Assembly: GCA_024305405.1 (NCBI GenBank)
Contig: JAKNDB010000098.1
Coordinates: 2,498,501-2,562,500 of the forward strand
DNA length: 64,000 bases
From: Dirofilaria immitis
Lineage: Eukaryota; Nematoda; Chromadorea; Rhabditida; Onchocercidae
Direction: 5' to 3'
In this document: positions 50,242-64,000 of the stretch, piece by piece
How positions within the stretch are numbered: position 1 is the stretch's first letter
How the letters are laid out: each line of letters begins with the position of its first letter
Position numbers and translations under genes: made by a program
Notes under the pieces: generated by a model
Seen by the model: the letters and a program-made list of their open reading frames with translations, nothing else
What the model was told of the DNA's origin: nothing
Databases searched by the model: none

Positions 50242-50550
50242 AAAATAATTTCACATTTACCAATTGATAATTTTGATAAAATTTTATTTTGATAAATTGA
50301 TAAAAAAAAATGCATTAAAATAAACAAACACATATATACATGTATATTTCATGTTATTGAAAAAGAAAAAAAGTTTAAAATAATTTCACATTTACCAATT
50401 GATAATTTTGATAAAATTTTATTGATAATTTTATTGATAAAATTTTATTTTGATAAATTGATGGAAAAAAAATTGCATTAAAATAAACAAATACATATAT
50501 ATATATATGTACATGTACATTTCATGTTATTGAAAAAAGAAAAAAAAGTT
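50242..50550. repeat. two-copy ~135-170 bp duplication
   Basis: The block AAAATAATTTCACATTTACC... through CATATATACATGTATATTTC and GTTATTGAAAAAG occurs at 50,242 and again at 50,376, the second with an internal expansion of TTGATAAAATTTTA. It is non-coding, downstream of the Shisa-like gene. Confidence 0.85.
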
Positions 50551-51317
50551 TAATAAAATTTATTTCAAAAAAAAAAAAAAATTAATTATAGAGCAATGCA
50601 AATTAAAATACAACATGATATCATCATGTTGTATAAGCTAAATTATTTATTAAAAATTAATTAATTTATTTTTTTCTTTTGTTTCAAATAAAATTATATC
50701 ACAAGAGAAATGAAATTTATGCATTTACTAAATTGCAAATTATCATTTTATCAATTTCAACATAACATCGAATAAATATATTTGAAAAATGAAAGAACGA
50801 AAACAAAAAATGGATGATTTGAATTTTTTTTTTTTGAAATAATTACTATCTGAGTAAATAAGTAAGCAAGCAAAATTATTACAAATTCGTTTCGTAAATT
50901 CATACTCGTAAAAATTTGCAATATTTGCTAGCAATTAATCAATAATAATTTGATGATAATTTTGTCTTCCAATATATACAAAACAAAAAAAAAAAAAATG
51001 AGAAGAATTTGAGAGAAAGAGAGAGAGAAAAAGTGAGAAAGAGAACGAGAAAAAAAATAGTTATAAATCTCGATTTTTGACTACAAATCCGATGAGATAA
51101 TTTGATCAAAACAATAATTTCAATTAAATTTATTTCCATAACATTTTTGTCAACAACAACAACTATATCAACAGCTTATCCATAACTTAATAAAATTGAT
51201 TATTTTCGTTAAATAGAAATGATAACTTTGAAAAAAATTTTAATTAATAAACAACAATAGTTTTTCATAGAAAATTACAACTTTTTAAAATTTCACGAAT
51301 GTTTTCTTGAGATATAT

Positions 51318-51565
51318 ATCATCAAGTGGTGATATGACTACATAATATACATCGTCAAGTAATGATATGATTAGATAATATACATCGTCAAGTAATGATA
51401 TGATAATATAAATCGTCAAGTAATGATATGATTAAATAATATACATCGTCAAGTAATGATATGATTAGATAATATACATCGTCAAGTAATGATATGATTA
51501 AATAATATACATCGTCAAGTAATGATATGATTAGATAATACACATCGTCAAGTAATGATATGATT
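51318..51565. repeat. 33 bp tandem repeat
   Basis: About seven units of 33 bp containing ACATCGTCAAGTAATGATAT and GATTAGATAATAT, with one shortened unit near 51,405. Related but degenerate ATCACTGAATAATGATATGA phrases follow at 51,660-51,790. Confidence 0.9.
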
Positions 51566-51916
51566 AATTCAGTTAAATAGAAATGATAAAATGTATTTAA
51601 CGAAAATCTTAATTTTTAAAATTACGCAAAATATTTTATTCCTTTCTAAAATATCTGTGTATCACGGAATACTGATATGATTACATATATACCATTGAAT
51701 AATGATAATATGATTATGTATATATATATATCACTGAATAATGATATGATTATATAATATCACTGAATAATGAATGATATGATTATTCCAATTAAATAGA
51801 AATAATAAAATGGCTTATTATGCGAAAATAATTTTCCCATGAAAATCTCAATTTTTAAAATTATGCAAAATATTTTATTGCCTATTGAAATAGGTATGTA
51901 TATGTATGGGTTGAAT

Positions 51917-51981
51917 GAATGGATGGATGGATGGATGGATGGATGGATGGATGGATGGATGGATGGATGGATGGATGGATC
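51917..51981. repeat. ATGG tetranucleotide microsatellite
   Basis: About 16 copies of ATGG. Open frames with MDGW repeats across it are artefacts. Confidence 0.97.
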
Positions 51982-52170
51982 AATGAATATTTGTCAACAT
52001 GCAGGCTGCCTAAAATTTCATTTTCATTTTGTAATCGATTCCTCAAAATGAATGCTTCGCTATTTTCATTCTATACTTTTTATTCTTTCGATTTTTTTAA
52101 ATAATCAGTTTTTTCGCTTTGTTTAAATGATATGATATCCTCATTATCTTTATCAATATACTATTAGTCT

Positions 52171-52562
52171 TGCTTCGTTCCGGAACTCCAATGTGTTCCG
52201 GAACTCTAATGCGTTCTGGGATTTCATTGCGTTCCGGAACTCTAATGCGTTCTGGGATTTCATTGCGTTCCGGAACTCTAATGCGTTCTGGGATTTCATT
52301 GCGTTCCGGAACTCTAATGCGTTTTGGGACTTCAATGCGTTCCGGAACTTCATTGTGCTTTAAGACTCCAATGCGTTCCGGAACTCTAATGCGTTCTGGG
52401 ATTTCATTGCGTTCCGGAACTCTAATGCGTTCTGGGATTTCATTGCGTTCCGGAACTCTAATGCGTTTTGGGACTTCAATGCGTTCCGGAACTTCACTGT
52501 CTTGGAGACTTCAATGCGTTTCGGAAAACTTCATTGTATTCCGGAATTTTATTGCGTTCCGG
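52171..52562. repeat. 18/36 bp minisatellite with GTTCCGGAAC palindromes
   Basis: About eleven 36 bp units made of two related 18 bp halves: GCGTTCCGGAACTCTAAT and GCGTTCTGGGATTTCATT. The first half contains the 10 bp palindrome GTTCCGGAAC. The GC content is far above the surroundings. All three-base multiples keep both strands open (SGTLMRSGI on plus), but codon-level conservation and flanking exons are lacking, so I do not call a gene. Confidence 0.95.
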
Positions 52563-52781
52563 GAATCAATTCTACAGTACTATCAGGCATTCTATGAAAT
52601 ATATTTTTCTAATATTTTTTTGTTTGCATTTTATTTGCAAAATTTTTGTAGTACAAAAGAATTTGTATTTTCATTTGTTTTCGTAGAAAACTTATTTAGA
52701 AAAGTATTGTTTAAAAATAAACATAAATTAGGATCAAGAATTATCGTTATTCAATCAATAATCATAGAATATGATCATTGA

Positions 52782-54750
52782 TTGTTATATATGATCATTA
52801 TGATTATCAATTTACCTTCTATCTAAATTTGCTAATATTATTTATAGTAATTTGTACTTCTAAAATTAAATATTTATCTTTAAAATAAGAATCAATATTT
52901 TACATAAATAGAATCAATATTTTACGTAGATGATGAAAATGTTGAAATCGTTTCATAGCATTACAATTTTATTTGATAATAATTTAAATAAGTTCGTGCA
53001 GTCTCATATTATCATATTGCAAAATATTTTTGATAGCAATCTTTAACATTTACCTTAACTTCTCAAAAAACGATATGATCAATCAATTTATCAGTAATGA
53101 TTGAAAAGGATTTTTTTCCGCTTTCAGAAGGCTCTAAATTTTCAATTATTTCCATGTTAACTTCATCAAATTTTAGAAACACATGTCATTTAATCAGAAT
53201 TGCTTTTATATCTATCTCTTTAAAACATCTTAAAGTACTTATTTCACATTGCGAATTATTAATTGTTAATTGCTAAAATTTCTACATTATTTCGAGTCGT
53301 AAAAACAAAAAGGTTGCTTATATATTTATTATTAAAATTGATCGATATAAGTCGTAATTTTTAAAATTTACAACCTAAGCTGGTTATATGTCTAGTATTT
53401 TAGCATTAATCGATCATTTAGTTTGAAAAAGAATCTCAACATTTGGCCTATAAATCAGGTTCGACGATATATTTCAAGGAACCATTGGAATCATTCTAAA
53501 ATTAAGTGCAAAATATTCCAAATACAATTAGGTTATTTTTAAAAAGCATGTAACGGATGAAAGTTTGTTTTCAGTAGTAGTGAATTAAGGCCTAGCAAAA
53601 TTGAGCCAATTATTCAGCAGCATGTGCCAATTGTTAATTAGGTCCCAGTGAAATGAAAAATTGGCTCAAGCAATAATGCTTCCAGTATGGATAACTTTTC
53701 CTTTTTCTTTTTATCAATTTTCATTCTTCAATTATCAAATTATCAACTTCATTTTTTAAAACAATTGAACTTTAATTTTTAATTGATTAAAAAATTGATA
53801 AATTTGATAAAATTATATTTTTAGAATTCATTTTCCTTTTTTTTTGCACTAATATTTGCAAATATTTTTCCTTTCTTTTTCTTTTACAAAATTTTAAATA
53901 TTCAAAATTTTAGAAATTGAAAATTATTTTTTTTTATTAGAAAAATTTGCTTATAAATAATTATTTTATAAAATTTACTTATTTATTTTTAACAAATAAA
54001 AATATTATTTGTCATATAATTAAGCAATTTTGATAAAAAAAAAAACTAAAAATAAAATTTTGTAAAAAAAATTTCTTTTTTTTGTAAAATTTGTATTATA
54101 TAATCGTTTCTCTTCGAAATTTCATTTTTCGTTCTTTTTTTTTCATAATATTATACAAAAAAAAATGTAAACAAATTATGGTAACTTTTTTTTATTTTAA
54201 ATTTTAAAATGAGGTAAAAATTGATGAAAATAAAATCTTTCTAAAAATATGATTGCAAGGAAAAAAAGATAATTATTAATTTAATTTCAAATAATATATT
54301 AAAATCAGTCAGCAAATTTAAATACATATAATTTTATGAAAAGAAACAATTCTCGAGAATAAAATAATATTTCGAAAATTTTTAAAACAATAGTTATTGA
54401 TAATAAAATTAAAAAAAAATAAACCAAATATTTTGTATGATATATTTTATAAGAAAAAAAATGATGATATGATAGTTATTATTTATCATACGATACAACA
54501 TACGGTAATCAATCGATATAACAAGAGGAAGTTATGATTCAATTGATTAAACAAAGAAAAACGTTGTTTAAATATATCAAAATCATATGATGTTACAGAA
54601 ATATTCTTATCAATTTGATAAGCTGATAATCTTTTTTATTCTAAAATCATTATTGATGCATATATTTTAATATCATTTATATTTTACGTATCAATTGAAA
54701 TGCATCACTATCATGTAAATATTAATTGTTATCACGATCTGGTTAATACC
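52782..54750. other. intergenic, with a less AT-rich island
   Basis: No gene is supported. Bases 53,380-53,700 are less AT-rich and less repetitive than the neighbours (for example GGCCTAGCAAAATTGAGCCA and TTAGGTCCCAGTGAAATG), but no open frame of note was seen. Confidence 0.45.
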
Positions 54751-54955
54751 ATGAACTGATGCATTCATTTTAGTCTTATTTAAATATTACGTGACATTTA
54801 CCACATATCACTTATCATATCAGTATTGGTCTATCACTATTAAAATCAGCAAATAATAGCATGACTGATGCATTCGTTTTAGTATCACTTAAGTGTTAAA
54901 TGTCATTTATCATGTATCACTTATCATATCAGTATTAGTTTAATCATTGTTTATA
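54751..54955. repeat. ~109 bp tandem duplication, diverged
   Basis: TGATGCATTC...TTTTAGT, then ATCACTTATCATATCAGTAT, occurs in two successive copies starting near 54,757 and 54,866. Confidence 0.8.
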
Positions 54956-55182
54956 TTGGCTGCATGTATCATCATCACCCTTTTTTCTACCTATTTTAAA
55001 CTGAAGAGAAGTTTTGCATATTTTTATTTTTGCATATTAAAAAAACCATCTGAAATAATTTACTTATTTTTTATTTCTTATTAAAGAGGTCATTTCATTT
55101 TGATACAAATACAATTTTTATTACGCAATTATAATTACATCGAATTGATTATATATGCTATGAATAATTGAATAACTGAATA

Positions 55183-55452
<270 letters not shown>

Positions 55453-58400
55453 GTGATTAATGATGATGATTTTTTTAAATTCATTAAATGCATAATAATT
55501 TAATGCTTAACTTATTATGCTAATTTTTTTCTTTTTTTTCGCTTTGCATATTAATAATTTCAATAATTTGCAATTTTTTTTTTTCACAACAATAATAACA
55601 ATTTATTGGTATCATTTATTCGTCTAAAACATTTTTCTATTCGTATATTTTCTTCTTCCTTTAAATCTTCCTGTAAATCCTACATTTTCGTTTTTAAATT
55701 TCTAAGAAATTAATTGCAAAAATTATTTAGAATCTTTTCACCACCATTTTCATTAGTATCGTGATCTACCAGTTATTTCATATGGGCTGCGTTAAAAATT
55801 TAACTTGGGGTTTTTTTGAAAATTTTTGATTTACTTGAGGTGAAGTAGATTGTGGTTTTATGTTTAAAAATAATTTGGTGTGCTGTGCCGATACTTATGA
55901 ACGAAGTTTGCTCTAATCATTTGAGCGGATTAAAAATATTTGAATATTATTGAAATAATATGGATAAGCCTTAGGCATGTGTTAGCTAAGGCCTGAACTA
56001 TATCTTTCACAGATATATGCATTTTGATAAAATTTTCTAGAAAGCAAATAATAGCCAATTAATAAATTATTTATATTCAACAGCTAGCAAAATGATATTA
56101 TTGTTTATTTACTATACCATAGCTAAATTTGCCAATGATTTTATCGATCGAATGAATAATAATGTTTGTTAGCATACTTTTATGACGAAAATTTCATATT
56201 GAAAATTTTTGTTATTTATTGATTCACTGTTAGTTTTTTGTTAATTGTTCAGAAAAATTGTGTAAATAATAAAACATAATTTAAGACTGTCAACAAAATC
56301 ATATATTTTATGATTTTCATGTCATTCTATTCAATAACATCTGGCTGTATTGTTATCAAACTTTGATACTATTTTAATTATTTATATACAGCAAATGAGG
56401 GCTCCTTTCTAAGAATACATATGGTATATATATAATTTAAGATATATATATATATTTAAGATATATATATTTAAGATATATATATCTTAAGTTTAGGTTG
56501 CCAGAATTCTATCCTTATAATCACCATTTAAAGCAACATCAGGTATATATATATATCTTATATTCTATAAATATATTTTCGCAATTTTATAGACTTTAAT
56601 TTAGAAATAATCTCGTATTATTTTTTCAATTTCAATAAATATTTCATCCTTAGTCTTATAACATTCAATAAAATCGTAGTGTAAGACTTCCGTAGTGAAA
56701 TAAAAAGTAGCACAAAATTGAACATTTCTATCTCAAATGTTGATTTAAAATAAAAATTATCATTTCCTTAATTTTTAATCATTTTTGACAATTCGTTTAG
56801 TATTATCAAATGGTAGCGAATTTTCTAATTTCGATTAGATAATTTCATAAAATAAACTTTTCGAAAAGATAATTTGTTTTTTTTTTACCTATAAATTTTT
56901 AATATTAATGAAAAAAATTCGTACATTAAATGTTTATTTTGATCAAAATCGATAAGAAATAATCATTTCTTTAATGTACGATTTTTTCTTTTTTCTTTTT
57001 AGATATTTTATTTTTTTTTATCAAAATATTTTCCATAATTATTTCATTAATGTCAAATTTGATTCACTGATTTTGTTATACAATAAATGTTTCCAATTTT
57101 TATTTTTAATTATTTCAAAATTTAAACTGATATTTAAGAACAATTAAAGAATTGTAAAGTTGTTAGTGATATTGATTGTTGATTTTGAATAATGATTAGT
57201 TGTATTATTGAGAATAAAATTGATTGGTAAGAAAAAATGATTACTATTTTTATAAGAAAATTAGTTTATTGTGATATTAGAAAAATTTTCGGCGATCAAG
57301 AAATTCGAAATCATCAGATTTGATTTAGAATATTGAATAATAATTTTAAATATAAATAGATTATTTTATCATTTTTATTTATGGTATGAATTATTATGGA
57401 ATAATTAAGTTTGATTAGTAGTTGCTGTTTATCATTCAATTTTCAAGGTTATCAAATATGTTTGCAATATGATCATAATTAACGTGCATCTTTATCATTC
57501 TATTCTCTTTTGATCGTAATGCATTGATATTATCTTTTGATTAAAATAGTCCTATCAAGATAATAATTGCGCGGGATATGTCCTTGGCCGATTATAATAC
57601 ATTCAAAGCAAATAATATATTTATAATCATTAAAAGATGATTATTTTGATTGCGCGAAGGCACTACGTTATAAATGGCTGAAGATTAAATTTTATCACTT
57701 TATCACTAATGATTCAATGAATGAATTTTATAACAAGATTCATAGCAAAATTTTTAGACAAAATCTTTTTGGCTTAAGTTTTTTTTTCTGCTTTGATTTT
57801 AATTCTGGTTCGTCATTTTTTATGTTTGCTATGTATAATCTTAAGATTTAAATCATTTTTAGATGAAATTTACGAGCAACTAAGTGGAGAAGGTTAGAAA
57901 GCTGGAATTACTATTAGTGTTACTTTTTTCTTCCCTTTCTCATCATCAGTTCATACATTTAAGAATCCAATACAGGTAGTGATTGAAAAAAAAAATTCAG
58001 ATACATCGAATTTTCGAAATAATGGGTCGTCGTTTGAATTTACAAAAAGGTTTTTCTATATATTCATTTTTAATCAATTTTAATCATTTGATATAAAATT
58101 TAAGATACAAAATTGATTTAAATTGCGAATAAAAAACTTTACGTATCATTGAAAATTTTTATCTACATCACGCTATATTACATATTAGGTGATTTTTATT
58201 ATTAAATATATGTTATTTAATTATTTTATGCTAGTAGCATAAATTATAAAAAGATATTATTGGTTAGTTCTTTTATTGATAATTTGCAAACGAAAGATAT
58301 TTAGAATTTATGCAATTAAATTTTATCAAATAGATAATTTAAATGCAAATTTTATTGTTCAAATTACATATCGCTTTTTTATCTTCATTTGTTGGAAGTA

Positions 58401-58468
58401 ATGTTTCATTAACCGTTTCATTTGCTTTTGGACTTTGTAAAATTCATTCGTTCAGTTTTAACTTCCAG
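55453..58468. other. intergenic and upstream region of the kinesin-13 gene
   Basis: No exon is firmly supported. It contains a less AT-rich island at 55,740-56,000 with a small hairpin (GCCTTAG...CTAAGGC at 55,979-56,006), AT dinucleotide runs with repeated TTTAAGATATATATAT at 56,428-56,490, and at 58,023 an ATG (MGRRLNLQKG) that might be a 5' exon of the kinesin gene. Confidence 0.45.
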
Positions 58469-58488
58469 AAAAACTCGAAAAAGCAGTA

Positions 58489-64000
<5,512 letters not shown>

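Noticed and set aside
51839..52104. ORFs with MDGW repeats
   Set aside because: Translation of an ATGG microsatellite.
52153..52781. 203-codon ORF with SGTLMRSGI repeats
   Set aside because: It spans a minisatellite, is open on both strands, and runs into unrelated AT-rich sequence without gene signals.

Overview
The window is nuclear DNA of a nematode, most likely a filarial worm. It is extremely AT-rich and full of homopolymers. Genes are split into many short exons with TTTTCAG-type acceptors, and several first exons begin just after such an acceptor, as in spliced-leader trans-splicing. Two degenerate gene fragments (ccmA and tatD) read as alphaproteobacterial, most simply from a Wolbachia endosymbiont past or present; these are the strongest findings.

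Layout. 0.8-4.3 kb (+): an eleven-exon-scale nuclear-type protein with two related Cys/His modules. 7.07-21.09 kb (+): an SFT2-family vesicle-traffic membrane protein whose 12 kb intron holds an antisense, intact four-EF-hand calmodulin-like gene (10.77-13.14 kb, -), a U2 snRNA scrap, a MITE-like element and satellites. 25.2-39 kb: a segmental-duplication mosaic. It carries an SH2-like gene on the minus strand (upstream exons at 35.2 and 34.7 kb, C-terminal exons present twice at 31.9/31.6 and 25.9/25.5 kb, plus a truncated third copy), an intronless C2H2 zinc-finger retrocopy-like ORF (28.5 kb) and a broken Wolbachia-type ccmA (30.1-30.7 kb) fused to the truncated SH2 copy.

36.9-37.8 kb (+) holds two orphan 3' exons, and 38.7-39.9 kb (-) holds weak exon-like stretches. 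40.5-42.4 kb (+) encodes a small secreted Cys-containing protein. 48.55-49.56 kb (+) encodes a Shisa/WBP1-like single-pass membrane protein whose intron ends in a 30 bp array that repeats a combined splice acceptor/donor motif. 50-58.4 kb is gene-poor, with several tandem arrays. 58.5 kb to the right edge (+) is a kinesin-13 (klp-7/MCAK) gene, running out of the window; one of its introns contains an antisense tatD fragment.

The genes do not form a pathway; they are independent housekeeping or signalling loci. Several otherwise conserved genes (SFT2, SH2 copy 2, kinesin-13, the secreted protein) show single-base frame conflicts, often at homopolymers, which looks more like uncorrected assembly indels than real decay. 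All identifications are by eye from translated motifs; no database search was run.
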